Below are positions 23,171 to 34,694 of a stretch of 64,000 nt of DNA, piece after piece. Every line of letters starts with the position of its first letter. The stretch's first letter is position 1. The position numbers and the translations under genes were made by a program. This DNA comes from Orobanche coerulescens (taxonomy: Eukaryota; Streptophyta; Magnoliopsida; Lamiales; Orobanchaceae): assembly GCA_033398695.1 (NCBI GenBank), contig CM065804.1, positions 34,673,501 to 34,737,500 of the forward strand, read 5' to 3'. The notes under the pieces are model-generated. The model ran no database searches. It was given only the letters and a program-made list of their open reading frames with translations, and had not been told where the DNA came from.

Positions 23171-24804
23171 TTGTGCACTTGGAGGAGTTGGGTCTCTATG
23201 AGGTTCCAAGTGATATCCAAGAGAACGACCCAACGACCTATGACCAGGCGATGGTGGATGTAGACTCCGCGAAATGGCGTGAAGCTATGGAAGCTGAGAT
23301 AGACTCGATGTATGTCAATCAGGTCTGGACTCTAGTAGACCGCCCCAAGGGCATAGTGCCTATTGAGAACAAGTGGATCTACAAGAGAAAGACTGATGGT
23401 GATGGCAAGGTTGACGCCTATAAGGCCAGGCTTGTGGCAAAGGGTTATACCCAAAAGGAAGGGATCGATTACCACGATACCTTCTCGCCCGTAGGTATGA
23501 TCAAGTCTATTCGCATGATGCTTGCTATAGCTTCCTACCACGATTATGAGATGTGGCAAATGGACGTAAAGACGGCTTTCCTTAATGGATTCATCAAGGA
23601 GTAAATCTATATGGAGCAGCCTAAAGGCTTTGTGTCCGAAGTCGATATTCAGAAAGTGTGCAAGCTTCAGCGTTCCATTTATGGACTGAAACAAGTGTCG
23701 CGTAGTTGGATACTTCGTTTTGACGAGGCGGTCAAAGAGTTTGACTTCGTGCAAAATGAAGAGGAAACTTGTGTATACAATAGGGTTAGTGGGAGCAAGA
23801 TCGCATTCTTAGTACTATATGCGGATGATATTATACTAATAGGAAATGATGTGGGAATGCTCAGTTCTGGAAAAGCTTGGCTTTCGAGTAATTTCTCCAT
23901 GAAATACTTGGGAGAAGCAACCTATATTCTTGGAATTCGACTCTACCGGGATAGAGCGAAGAGAACAATAGGTCTTTCCCAAGCCCTCTATATAGATAAG
24001 ATCGTAAAGCGATTTAAGATGGATGATTCTAAAAGAGGGTTCCTACCGATGCGACATGGAATAAAACTCTCCTTGAAAATGTGTCCTCAAAGTGAGGAAC
24101 AACGAAAGGAAATGAGTAAGATACCATATGCTTTGGCCATGGGTAGCCTTATGTATGCTATATTGTGTACGAGACCTGACATTGCGCATGATGTAAGCGT
24201 GGTGAGTAGGTTTCAGGCAAACCCAGGTAGGGAACATTGGACTGCTATAAAGAACGTTCTCAAGTACTTAAGAAGGACTAGAGATATGGTTCTGATGTAT
24301 GGCGGTGGAGAATTTGATGTGGTGGGATTCACTGATTCGGACTTCCAAGGACTGAAGGACAACTCGATGTCTACTTCTGGCTACATATTTACTCTTAATG
24401 GAGGAGCAATATCTTGGCGTAGCGCCAAGCAAAGCGCGACTGCTGATTCCACCTGTCAGGCTGAGTATCAAGTAGCCTCGGAGGCTTCCAAGGAAGGGTT
24501 CTGGATTAAGAAGTTTCTGGGAGAACTTCAAGTGATACCATGTGTTGAGCTGCCTGTTCCGCTTTACTGCAACAACGACGGAGCTGTAGCACAGGCCAAG
24601 GAGCCGAGGTTTCACAACAGTACCAAGCACATTGAGAGGAAGTATCATCTCGTAAGAGAATTTGTTCGCAAAGGATACATTGTGCTGCATAGAGTAGACT
24701 CGGCTGACAACGTCGCTGATCCACTGACCAAGCCACTTTCTCAGACTAACTTGGAGCGTCATCTAGAGAACATGGGTATTAGATACCACAGTGTGTGGCA
24801 TTGA
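23171..24804 (+). pseudogene. Reverse transcriptase and RNase H (element C1 pol)
   Basis: Continues C1's frame from 13267. RT: KWIYKRKTDGDGKVDAYKAR, MWQMDVKTAFLNGFIKE, SIYGLKQVSRSWILRFDEAV and catalytic LYADDIILIGND. RNase H: GFTDSDFQGLKDNSMSTSGY, SATADSTCQAEYQVASEA, CNNDGAVAQAKEPRFHNSTK. It ends at a natural TGA after YHSVWH. One TAA stop at 23602-23604 splits the frame; otherwise it is open. Confidence 0.92.
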
Positions 24805-24808
24805 ATGC

Positions 24809-24819
24809 AAGTGGGAGAT
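24809..24819 (+). other. Polypurine tract (element C1)
   Basis: AAGTGGGAGAT just before the LTR start TGTTAGGAG, a form common to many plant copia elements. Confidence 0.85.
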
Positions 24820-26789
24820 TGTTAGGAGTATGCCCTCGAATTCCACTCAGAGGATGTTGAGTGAGGGCATTGCACTTGTAATTATGTAAATCAATTATAT
24901 AAGGCTATGAATGTTTCTTTATTTACTGGTAGTTACTGGAATTACTAACTCATAAATATACATATAGAAACTAGTCCGTCTATTTGAGAGCAAAATGTTC
25001 CACTCCTTATTGGATAAGGGGGTCAGCACTGGAAAGGTTTATAGCTCAAATACTTAATCGTTCGCAAGTCAATGAAACTTGACTGGGCGTTAAGTTTATG
25101 TGAAGACTTGTATGACATGTTTCTTTGACATGGAGAGTGCCTGTCGAACGCTAATGGTTAGTGGGAGCACACGTTATAGGTATGCTAATTGGATTAGTAT
25201 ACTCGAACCGACTCACCCTCGATTCGTCACACGGATTTTACTCTGGGACAGTCAATGACGGAATCGAAAGGTTGTGATAGGTATTCGTGAACCTTCGACT
25301 TGAGGATTTAGTAGGGATGTGCTTGTGACGTTAAGGTTTTCATTAGGGTAGTTCGACCCTGTAAACCAGAAGGCGGGGGTCAACCTCGACGTGCATCTTG
25401 ATGGGCAAGTAGCATGTCCTACTGAATACCAATATAGAATTCTTTCTCCCATCAGTGAGCGGGTTATATGTCCTATGCGGTTATTGGCAGATGAGATCAT
25501 AAGTCTTTGGCCAAAGCATTGGAGCTAGTTGTATTGGATACACGAGAGCTTGATGATCTCGATTTGCATTAACGCATGCATAGCGTCAAGTACAGATAGG
25601 GTTTGACTGACCGTGACCCTATAACTTGATTGGGACATTTGAAAGAAGGGTTTATACGTATACTGATATTCACGACAGAATGGTTCTTGAATGATCCCAA
25701 TCATTCGTTCTCAGTCGGGGTACAGTGTAGGCCGCCAGGCTGGCTAGGTGGTACTACTACTCTATGGTTCCTCCCATTGCTGATTGAGACGGACCTACCG
25801 ATTCGCGCAATAGGATTGACGACGGAATGAATCAAGCTAATTCTCTAATTATGTGTATTAGATATTGGATATCTAAATTTGGGACATTAGTTGTCTAAAT
25901 CGATTTATTGGATAAATTGATTTACGGCCTAATGAATTAAATATATCACTGGGTGATTAATTTAATTCATGGATATGATTATTTCTTGGAGAAATTAATT
26001 ATGTCATAATGTAGTTGATATGATAAAATTAATTGGATTAATTAAACTATACAAATACATCGGGATGGAATTGGAGTTTATCTGTTTGGACTCTCGGGAG
26101 CCCGAAACGAACCGAACTCATCCGTTTCTGCATGCCCCCCCCCCCCCCATTTCTAGCCACATTCTTTTTGGACTCTTGTCTCCATTCTTTAATGGATGAT
26201 AATTATGGAGGTGGGGTTGATTCTCATTTGATGAGTTGTGACATGTGAAGAAGTATTGAATAAAAGGAAGAAAGACATTATCTCACCTACACTTGATTTC
26301 AAAAGAGAGAACATTGAATTCATTTTCATATCACTCAAGTCTTCTTCTTCATCTTCTTCATTTTTGTTCTTGAGTTTTTTCTTGGAGAAAATTCAAGATA
26401 CATTGAGAGAGATATTATACACTTAGAGTGTAATAATAAAAATCTTCATCACCTATCTCTAGCCGTGTCCTTGGAGGATAGCAAGGTGTTGTCATTCCGT
26501 TCGTTTTTCCGGCGCGTGGCAAGTAGAGATGCGGTGCTTTCGGCGTTGGATCGTTCAAGGGCTTGAAGCGGAATAGATTCATAGAGATCAAGCAAAGCTT
26601 GGGGAATAGCTCAAGAGAAGGTTATCCATCTAATCAACGGACTACAAGGGTGAGTTTCTATATCTCTTGTTATTCGTTTTTTATATTCATATATACGTAG
26701 CTCGATCGATCCTCATAGGGATTCAGATCGAATTAATTTTCGTTTTACCGCTTCCGCTGGGCCTTCGATTTAGGCACCGAATCCCAACA
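24820..26789 (+). repeat. 3' LTR of element C1
   Basis: About 1970 bp, TGTTAGGAGTATGCC to ATCCCAACA. Unlike the other LTR families here, I see no GC-palindrome array. After 26789 the sequence matches the I LTR from 33151 onward, which fixes the boundary. Its partner 5' LTR is not in the window. Confidence 0.88.
26135..26148. repeat. Homopolymer run of 14 C within the C1 LTR
   Basis: Fourteen consecutive C between CATG and ATTTCTAGCC. The length may be inaccurate in the assembly. Confidence 0.9.
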
Positions 26790-27253
26790 AAAACCTCGTA
26801 GTTGGAATCTTAGTACGTCAAATGATGAGAGGAACATTCTGAGGTTGATTATCCGTATGATTTATGTTGTCATATTGATCATAAACTTGGAGGTGATCTC
26901 ACTTTTGATTATAAGGACTTAAGAAAGAATCATCTTAGGTTGTATCATTTCGTATAAGTTGGAATTGTGAGTTCACCTTCAAGATGAAGTCTGAGTGTGA
27001 TAATGATAATGGAATCTAAGGCATCAACCTGAGATCACCAAAAATTCACATGAGAATGATAATCGAGTTTGAATATAAGAGTTGTGATGATATTCATTTC
27101 CTTGAAATTCAAAGATGTTAGAATCCGTAAGATCATTCATAAGTTTATGAACATGGCATGTAGACGGATAATGTAAGTTAATCACTGAGGAGTTCGTAAG
27201 TTTCGTCACTGTTAGATCAAGTCTGCTACCCAGTAGTGAAACTGTCATGCACG

Positions 27254-27473
27254 CTTAGCGTACGCTAAGCTATGTGAATTAACGTACACTATCGGGCATG
27301 TTTAGCGTACGCTACGCTTGGAACTTAGCATGCGTTATATCATCAGACGAGTCAATCGACTGATCAGTGAGGTACTGACCATGCATGGTTAGCGTACGCT
27401 AGACTGCGTATAATTGCGTGCGCTAACGAGTAGCCTTAACGTACGCTACATAGGATATGTAGCGTCCGTTAAG
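27254..27473. repeat. TAGCGTACGCTA array (I 5' LTR)
   Basis: Eight motif copies, several of them the perfect palindrome TAGCGTACGCTA, with variants GCGTGCGCTA and GCGTCCGTTA. It matches the second array in the 3' LTR at 33569-33788. Confidence 0.9.
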
Positions 27474-27742
27474 CAAGCCAGACAGATTTAATTTTAAGAA
27501 CTTCCGACCGTAATTTAGATTGTTAGATGTTCGTTCGACTTGAGATGAATTCTATATTATTTATTTTGTTAAGGTTCGAGCTTACCAATGTGATTATTCG
27601 AAGGGGACGACCTTCGAGTATTTTGATATTCGTGGAAGTTTTATTCTTGTCATCGAACCGAGGCAAGTACTCTAATTAGAATTGTTTATATTATGACAGT
27701 TATATTGTGATTGTACTGTGTATATGTGTTTTGATTAAATAT

Positions 27743-27890
27743 CCACCATGCGTTGATCCGACGAAAATCATCATAGGAATCTATAGCTGTGTGCGCTAGA
27801 TCGTTAGACAGGTAGTTCCACCATGCGTTGGTCCGACGGGATCATCATGGGAATCTATAGCTGTGTGCGCTGGATCGTTAGAATACCATC
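27743..27890 (+). repeat. 75-bp tandem duplication in I 5' LTR
   Basis: Two copies of a unit starting CCACCATGCGTTG and containing GGAATCTATAGCTGTGTGCG. The same two copies occur in the 3' LTR at 34058-34197. Confidence 0.88.
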
Positions 27891-28384
27891 AGTATGTTGA
27901 GACTGTTGTGATGTGATAAGTGTTGTTGTTATTTCTCGTTGGAGAAATTTGTTATGATGATTGTTGATTACATCACTGTTGTATGATTATTGTACTTGTA
28001 CTAGCATCGTTGTTCTAACCCCTTCGGGGGTGAACATTTGTTTATGTTCAGGATCCAGGAGAGCGGGGAAACAACCACTGGAGCTGCATGACGACGAGGG
28101 TGCAGAGTGATGTTCTGGCTGGGTTTATTGTCTGTTGTTGGTTATTTTAATAAGTACTCGAGTACGTCGTAATTTGTGATGTTTGGAGTTCAGTGGTGTA
28201 TTAATATTCTCCTTTTGGATATTTGTATTTTCGGTATCGAACCAGAACTGTCGTAATGTATTTTCAGTGATTTCATAATTTGGTATCTGTCATTGTCTTT
28301 TCATATATTTAGCCTTGTAAATTCTTATGTAAAGGATTTACGGCGCTGTAATATTCCTGAATATATCGGGGGTGTTACAGAATA

Positions 28385-28396
28385 TGGTATCGGAGC
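28385..28396 (+). other. Primer-binding site of element I (one mismatch)
   Basis: TGGTATCGGAGC, one base from the initiator tRNA-Met consensus TGGTATCAGAGC, five bases after the LTR end. Confidence 0.85.
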
Positions 28397-28614
28397 TAAG
28401 ATTATGGATATCTTGGCCATTGGGTTAAAATAGGGGTCGTATACGTCTTTTGAGATAACCGGCCGTGAATAACATCACTGTACTGCCTACGTCTTCGTGC
28501 GAACGGTGGTTGTAAGTTCCTAAACTCTATCTCGTCCTTTACATGTTGTATCTCTTTATACTTGAACATTAGAACGATATTGTTTCCTGTATATTGAGTA
28601 TTTATGCTTTCAGT

Positions 28615-29859
28615 ATGTTGAGAGGTGGACGTGGACGTGGTCGCGGTCGCGGACGCGGACGAAGGAATGCCGAAAGAGAAGCTTCGCCTTCTAATCAGGC
28701 CAGCCATAGCTCAGGCAAGCCACAGAGATCTATTAATAATGAACCGGAACCTGCTGTGCCCGAAATCCTTCGTCAGGTGGTGAACCAGATGACTCAGTTC
28801 GCCCAGGTCGTGGAACGAATGCAGGTGGCGGTGGGATTACAGCAGGGAGATAGACAGCAAGGGATCCCAGACATGGGAAATCGAGGTGACCGATGGCTGC
28901 AAGAGGTGGCGAAGAATCAACCACCCAAATTCGACGGCTTTTCTGAGACTCCCACATGGGACCATTGGTTGAAGGAATTAGAGAAAATTTTTGCCGGAAT
29001 TAATTGCCCAGACGACCGGAGAGCCTCTATTGCTCAGTACTTTCTAATAGGGGAAGCATCCGAATGGTGGGAAGCCATCCGGCCTGCAGATCATGATGCT
29101 GACTGGACAGAATTTAAATTGATGATAGAAGCTCAGTACTGCCCTTGTCCTATGAGGGAAGCCAAAGTTCAGGAGTTTTTCTCCGCTCAGCCGTCAGAGG
29201 AACCTGTTTCCCAGACAATTAAGACGTTTAACCAGCAGTTGGCATTCGTTCGACATCTGGTCAGAACAGATGCAGAAATGATGATCCATTTTGATATGAG
29301 AATGAAACCAGAAATCCAGAGGTATATGTCCGGTTTTGAATGTACCACTCTCCGTCAATACCAGGATAAGGCATTGGCGTATGAGATCAAGGAAGCAATA
29401 ATGGAGAAGTTTGCATAATCCAAGAAGCAGAAATTCTCTGGTAGTTTCACAGAGCACAAGAGCAGTGGGCCCCACAAGGCCCAGTCATCCTTTCACCCTT
29501 TCAAGAAACCTCCGTACCCATCTAAGAGCGGAAAGAATTTCGGAACAATGTCAGCCACGATGGATACAGCTAGGAGGTGCTTTAACTGTGGTCGCCCAGG
29601 CCACCTTTGGCGTGATTGTTTGCGCACTCCAGTTACATGTTTTGATTGCGGATAGGAAGGGCACCATGCGACGTTTTGCAAGGATGCCACCAAGTTCAAT
29701 GGAACCCGTACATCACAGCCAATTCAGAAGGAAGCTAGTATCTAACAGACGCAGCAAAGTGTTCAGATGCCTCAGAATTTTGGCCGCGGGCGAGGCAGAG
29801 GACAGTAGGACCAAAAGGGTAAATCGAGTGCCGGATCTATTCCCCCACGTCTGTACGAG
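28615..29859 (+). pseudogene. gag of element I
   Basis: Start chosen at the ATG before the Arg-Gly tract (MLRGGRGRGRGRGRGRR); an in-frame ATG at 28594 is possible. The gag domain reads FAGINCPDDRRASIAQYFL and SEWWEAIRPADHDADW. A TAA at 29416-29418 interrupts it. The zinc knuckles CFNCGRPGHLWRDC and CFDCG-stop-EGHHATFC follow, the second cut by TAG at 29653-29655 in place of CAG. A Gly-Arg linker with more stops leads to protease. Confidence 0.88.
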
Positions 29860-30201
29860 ATGAGGAGAACAGACGATCAGGATGCTGCTGTCGCATCAGG
29901 TACTGTTCAGATCCTTTCCCATCCAGTTAGTGTTTTATTCGATACAGGAGCTACGCATTCACTTATATCCTCATCTTGTGTAAATCGTTTGAATATTTCT
30001 GGTTTTCATAATTGTGAACCTTATGTTGTTGGTTTACCGAGTGGAGAGAGAATTGTTGGAAACTTAGAAACTAGAGATTTCTCTGTATCATTTGGAGGCA
30101 GAGAGTGGCCCTCAAATCTGATTGTAATAGAAATGCAAGGAGACGACCTGATACTCGGAGACGATTGGCTTAATCGATATGGAGCTATTGCAAACTACTG
30201 A
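29860..30201 (+). pseudogene. Protease (element I)
   Basis: Retropepsin-like domain with intact active site SVLFDTGATHSLISS and the second conserved block DLILGDDWLNRYGA. It ends at a TGA after IANY. The frame continues past the stop as [20 protein letters not shown]. Confidence 0.88.
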
Positions 30202-30243
30202 AGGAGGAATATCTCACTGATTGTTGACGATGGTTTCGAAATA

Positions 30244-30825
30244 TTGTTTGAAGGATGGAAACCAGGAAGCTCAGGAAAGTTGATCAAGGCGATGAAAGCT
30301 GTCAAATTGTTGAAACAGGGCTGTACCGGATACTGGTGCTATGCAATGAAGAAAGAAGATGAAATTGTGGAACTTTCATCCATTCCTGTTGTGAACGAAT
30401 TTCTGGATGTATTTCATGACGAGTTACTTAGACTACCTCCACGACTGGATGTAGAATTCACCATTGAGCTGGAACCCGGAGCTACACCAAATTCTAAGGC
30501 GCCGTATCATATGGCACCTACTGAGATGTACGAACTAAAAAAGCAGCTGGAGGAGTTACTGGACAAAGGCTATATCCAGCCAAGCGTTTCGCCCTGGGGA
30601 GCGCCAATTCTTTTTGTCCGGAAGAAGGATGGATCATTTCGACTGTGTATTGACTATCGAGAGTTGAACATGCGGCAAAGGAGATGGCTGGAACTTATTA
30701 AGGATTATGACTTGGAGATTCTTTATCATCCAGGCAAAGCAAATGTAGTGGCTGATGCACTTAGCCGCAAGCCTGTTTCTATCCAGAGGCTGGAGACTCT
30801 GACCTCTCAGCTCAGCATTCAATGA
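30244..30825 (+). pseudogene. Protease-RT connector fused to RNase H end by internal deletion (element I pol)
   Basis: Reads through the connector and RT start ([27 protein letters not shown]), then jumps in frame to [20 protein letters not shown], the end of RNase H. Against B, about 950 bp are missing: all RT catalytic motifs and the first RNase H Asp. Both break points carry codons for RELN, suggesting loss between short repeats. It stops at 30825. Confidence 0.93.
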
Positions 30826-30828
30826 GAG

Positions 30829-32333
30829 ATGATTCGAGAAGGAATTGAAGTGTGGTTACAAAGGGTCCAAGGACAGCTGTGCGTGATGGAAATAACTTCA
30901 TCATTAACCGAAGAAATCAAATCTATGCAGGCAGATGATCCTCTGATGATTCGGTTACGAGATGAAGTGATTAAGGGAAAGGCCCCCGGATTCGTAATTC
31001 ATGATGATGGAGTTTCGAGATTTCAGAACCGACTTTGCGTTCCTAATGTCGATGTTCTGAAATAGACGATTATGAAGGAAGCTCACAGCTCGCCCTATTC
31101 TATCCACCCGGGCACCAGTAAGATGTACAAGGACTTGAAGCAGAATTTCTGGTGGGGCAACATGAAGAAAGATGTAGCGGACTATGTTTCGAAATGCTTG
31201 ACTTGTCACCAGGTTAAGATCGAGCATCAACGACCTGCTGGGATGTTGAAGCCGCTCCCGATTCCTGAATGGAAGTGGGAGGACATATCGATGGACTTTA
31301 TCACTAGTATGCCGAGAACCAAGATAGGAATGAACATGATTTGGGTGATAGTTGATCGTTAAACCAAATTAGCTCATTTTCTAGGCATTAAGGACATGTG
31401 GGGACCAGAGAGGTTGGCACGAGTATTTATTTCAGAGATAGTCCTATTGCATGGTACGCCGAAGACCATTATTTCTGACCGAGACGGTCGCTTTGTATCG
31501 CATTTTTTAAAGCAATTCATAAGGCCTTGGGGACCAAATTGAACTTCAGTACAGCTTCTCACCCGCAGACTGACGGACAATCCGAAAGGACTATTCAATC
31601 GGTGGAAGATATGCTAAGGGCTTGTGCCTTAGATTGGTCAACCGACTGGGAAATTCATTTACCGCTGATTGAATTTACCTACAACAATAGTTGGCATGCT
31701 TCCATTAGGATGGCACCTTTTGAGGGCTTGTACAGGAGAAGATACAGATCGCCCCTATGTTGGGATGATTCATCAGACTTGATCGGGACAGAACCAGAGT
31801 TGATCGTGCAGACACGAGAGAAGATAGCCTTGATTCGTGAAAGGCTATTGACCACACAGAGTCGATAGAAATCTTATGCAGACGTACGCCGTCGCCCATT
31901 GTAGTTCAGTAATGGAGACCAAGTACTTTTAAAAGTTTCTCCTACTCGGGGAATCTTTCGTTTTGGGATAAAGGGTAAGCTGAGTCCAAGATATATCAGA
32001 CCATTTGAGATCCTCGAGAGAGTTGGAGAGTTGGCATGCAGATTGGCATTACTGCCGTCATTGAGCCATGTTCATAATGTGTTCCACGTATCCCAGTTAC
32101 GGAGATATATACCGGATCCTAGTCATGTCATTGATTTCGGCGAAATCGAAGTCACTCAGGATGGAACATTTGAAGAAAGACCGGTCAAAATACTCGAGAG
32201 TCGAGTTAAGCAATTGAGGAACAAACCAATCGTTTTGGTCAAAGTTCAGTGGTCACGTCAAGGAGTGGAAGAAGCCACTTGGGAAACGGAAGAAAGCATG
32301 AAGTCCAGATATCCAGAGTTATTTTCGTCCTGA
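30829..32333 (+). pseudogene. Integrase and chromodomain (element I pol)
   Basis: Zinc-binding H2C2 intact (HSSPYSIHPGTSKMYKD, KCLTCHQVK). The core has KWEDISMDFIT (Asp), IISDRDGRFVSHF (Asp) and DGQSERTIQSVEDM (Glu). Chromodomain VKVQWSRQGVEEATWETEES ends at FSS before a TGA. Lesions: TAG 31063-31065, TAA after IVDR near 31361, a frameshift near 31510, TAG 31866-31868 (CAG in relatives) and a further TAG near 31903. Confidence 0.9.
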
Positions 32334-32356
32334 GTTTCGGGATGAAACTCCTTTTT

Positions 32357-32368
32357 AGTAGGAGAGTA
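32357..32368 (+). other. Polypurine tract (element I)
   Basis: AGTAGGAGAGTA before the LTR start TGTAATATTCGG. Confidence 0.75.
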
Positions 32369-32522
32369 TGTAATATTCGGATTTATTATTATGTATTTCA
32401 TCTGTATTTGAACCCTGTATTATTCGGAATTGTGATCTCGATAATTGGAGTATGATATTTCTCACATTTGTATCCTTGTACATAAGTATAACAACATGCA
32501 AAATTTCTCATGAAAACTCGTG

Positions 32523-32747
32523 ATAGCGCACGCTAAGAATGTAGCTTAACGTGCGTTATCGGCTACAACTAGCGCACGCTAGGAATGAAGAATTGCGTGC
32601 GCTAGGCAGTCAATTATTGAGCTAGACGGCTAGCACATGCGCCAGCCGGACATGGGTCCGGATAAGATTCCCGCGGGCGGAACTGGACAGTTTTGGATTC
32701 AACGCTTATTAGCATGCGCTAAGGAAAGGTGGATAACGTGCGCTAAT
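32523..32747. repeat. TAGCGCACGCTA array upstream of TATA (I 3' LTR)
   Basis: Seven motif copies in both orientations (GATAGCGCACGCTAAG, TTAACGTGCGTTAT, TTGCGTGCGCTA, TTAGCATGCGCTAA). The last ends about 20 bp before the TATA box. Confidence 0.88.
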
Positions 32748-32766
32748 CGGCTAATCTGCAGAAATG

Positions 32767-32775
32767 TTATAAATG
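32767..32775 (+). promoter_or_regulatory. TATA box of I 3' LTR
   Basis: TTATAAATG directly after the first motif array, with the same relation seen in H (CTATAAATG) and D (CTATAAATA). Confidence 0.7.
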
Positions 32776-33568
32776 GGACAGCAACCCATTTTACTTGGTT
32801 TACATTTCCTTTGATTATCCTTCGTTCTTGAGAGACCAGAGAGCATTATATCCTCCTTAAACACTTAGACCACCTCTACTTGATTCATTAAAGATTGGAT
32901 ATCACTTGTGATTGATCATTGAAGTGGAGTAGCACCTTGGATTGGCATACAAACAACTGGAGTTGCATTCTACCTTTTTCGCTCAGTGATTTCTTCATCT
33001 TAAGGTATGTTAGTTCTTTCTCCAACCTTCGATTCGTGTTCTGAAGAATAAGATGAATCATGCTATCAAGATATTGAGTTCTATTAGTGAATTATTCAAC
33101 AAGCATCATGCTTAGAAGTCGGAATAACTATGCTTATGATATCGTCGTTGAAAACCGCATAGTTGGAATCCTAGTATGTCAAATGATGAGAGGAACATTC
33201 TGAGGTTGATTATCCGTATGATTTATGTTGTCATATTCATCATAAACTTGGAGGTGATATCACTTTTGATTATAAGGACTTAAGAAAGAATCATCTTAGG
33301 TTGTATCCTTTCTTATAAGTTGGAATTGTGAGTTCACCTTCAAGATGAAGTCTGAGTGTGATAATGATAATGGAATCTAATGCATCAACCTGAGATCACC
33401 AAAACTTCACATGAAAATGATAATCGAGTTTCAATATAAGAGTTGTGATGATATTCCTTTCCTTGAACATGGCATGTAGACGGATAACGTACATTAATCA
33501 CTGAGGAGTTCGTAAGTTTCGTCACCGTTAGATCAAGTCTGTTGCCCAGTAGTGAAACTGCCATGCAG

Positions 33569-33788
33569 CTTAGCGTACGCTAAGCTAAGTAAATTAACGT
33601 ACGCTATCGGGCATGTTTAGCGTACGCTACGCTTGGAACTTAGCGTGCGTTATATCATCAGACGAGTCAATCGACTGATCAGTGAGGTACTGACCGTGTA
33701 TGGTTAGCGTACGCTAGGCTGCGTATATTTGCGTGCGCTAACGAGTAGCCTTAACGTACGCTACATAGGATATGTAGCGTGCGTTAAT
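33569..33788. repeat. Second TAGCGTACGCTA array (I 3' LTR)
   Basis: Eight copies about 800 bp downstream of the TATA box, so within the transcribed LTR. Two of the units are perfect TAGCGTACGCTA within TTAGCGTACGCTA. Confidence 0.9.
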
Positions 33789-34057
33789 CAAGCCAGACAG
33801 ATTTCATTTTAAGAACTTCCGACCGTAATTTGGATTGTTAGATGTTCGTTCAACTTGAGATGAATTCTATATTATTTCTTTTGTTAAGGTTCGAGCTTAG
33901 CAACGTGATTGATCGAAGGGGACGACCTTCGAGTATTTTGATATTCGTGGAAGTTTTATTCTTGTCATCGAACCGAGGCAAGTACTCTAATTAGAATTGT
34001 TTATATTATGACAGTTACATTGTGATTGTATTGTGTATATGTGTTGTGATTAAATGT

Positions 34058-34197
34058 CCACCATGCGTTGATCTGACGGAAATCATCATGGAAATCTATA
34101 GCTGTGTGCGCTGGATCGTTGGACAGGTAGTTCCACCATGCGTTGGTCCGACGGGATCATCATGGGAATCTATAGCTGTGTGCGCTGGATCGTTGGA
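34058..34197 (+). repeat. 75-bp tandem duplication in I 3' LTR
   Basis: Two copies of the CCACCATGCGTTG unit, partner of 27743-27890. Confidence 0.88.
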
Positions 34198-34694
34198 ATA
34201 CCATCAGTATGTTGAGACTGTTGTGATGTGATAAGTGTTGTTGTTATTTCTCGTTGGAGAAACTTGTTATAATGATTGTTGATTACATCACTGTTGTATG
34301 ATTATTGTACTTGTACTAGCATCGTTGTGCTAACCCCTTCGTGGGTGAACATTTGTTTATGTTCAGGATCCAAGAGAGCGGGGAAACAACCACTGGAGCT
34401 GCATGACGACGAGGGTGCAGAGTGATGTTCCAGCTGGGTTTATTGTCTGTTGTTGGTTATTTTAATAAGTACTCGAGTACGTCGTAATTTGTGATGTTTG
34501 GAGTTCAGTGGTGTATTAATATTCTCCTTTTAGATATTTGTATTTTTGGTATCGAACTATAACTGTCGTAATGTATTTTCAGTGATTTCATAATTTGGTA
34601 TCTGTCATTGTCTTTTCATATATTTAGCCTTGTAAATTCTTATGTAAAGGATTTACGGCGCTGTAATATTCCTGAATATATCGGGGGTGTTACA

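Larger units (their letters stand above)
12324..26789 (+). mobile_element. Element C1: Ty1/copia retrotransposon, 5' part missing, split by element D
   Basis: Plus-strand copia element whose 5' LTR, gag, protease and integrase start are cut off by the A/B array and should lie left of the window. Visible parts are integrase (12324-13267), RT-RNase H (23171-24804) and 3' LTR (24820-26789). Removing D and one copy of its TTGTG duplication restores a continuous frame across the junction (ERYGLV then HLEELGLYEV). It is the same family as C2. The lineage may be TAR/Angela-like; I am not certain. Confidence 0.9.
26790..28379 (+). repeat. 5' LTR of element I, 3' portion
   Basis: Matches 33151-34694 of the 3' LTR and ends GGGGGTGTTACA. 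It carries about 40 bp (near 27108-27150) missing from the 3' LTR. The first roughly 780 bp, including the TATA box, are cut off by C1. Confidence 0.92.
26790..34694 (+). mobile_element. Element I: Tekay-type Ty3/gypsy chromovirus with deleted RT
   Basis: Plus-strand element with 5' LTR remnant (26790-28379, its first part displaced by C1), primer-binding site, gag, protease, a pol lacking most of RT and RNase H, integrase with chromodomain, and a complete 3' LTR (32369-34694). The right flank AACCT (34695-34699) is the expected target duplication; the left copy is outside the window. Confidence 0.92.
32369..34694 (+). repeat. 3' LTR of element I (complete)
   Basis: 2326 bp, TGTAATATTCGG to GGGTGTTACA. 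Order: first motif array (32523-32747), TATA box (32767-32775), second array (33569-33788), 75-bp tandem duplication (34058-34197), and a conserved U5 end with TACGGCGCTGTAATATTCC. Confidence 0.93.

Noticed and set aside
25252..25830. Short ORFs of 60-80 codons in the C1 LTR.
   Set aside because: They lie in a non-coding LTR, have no similarity I recognise and overlap on both strands.
28385..28396. Possible tRNA genes near the LTR ends.
   Set aside because: Only the 12-bp primer-binding sites complementary to tRNA 3' ends are present; there is no cloverleaf around them.
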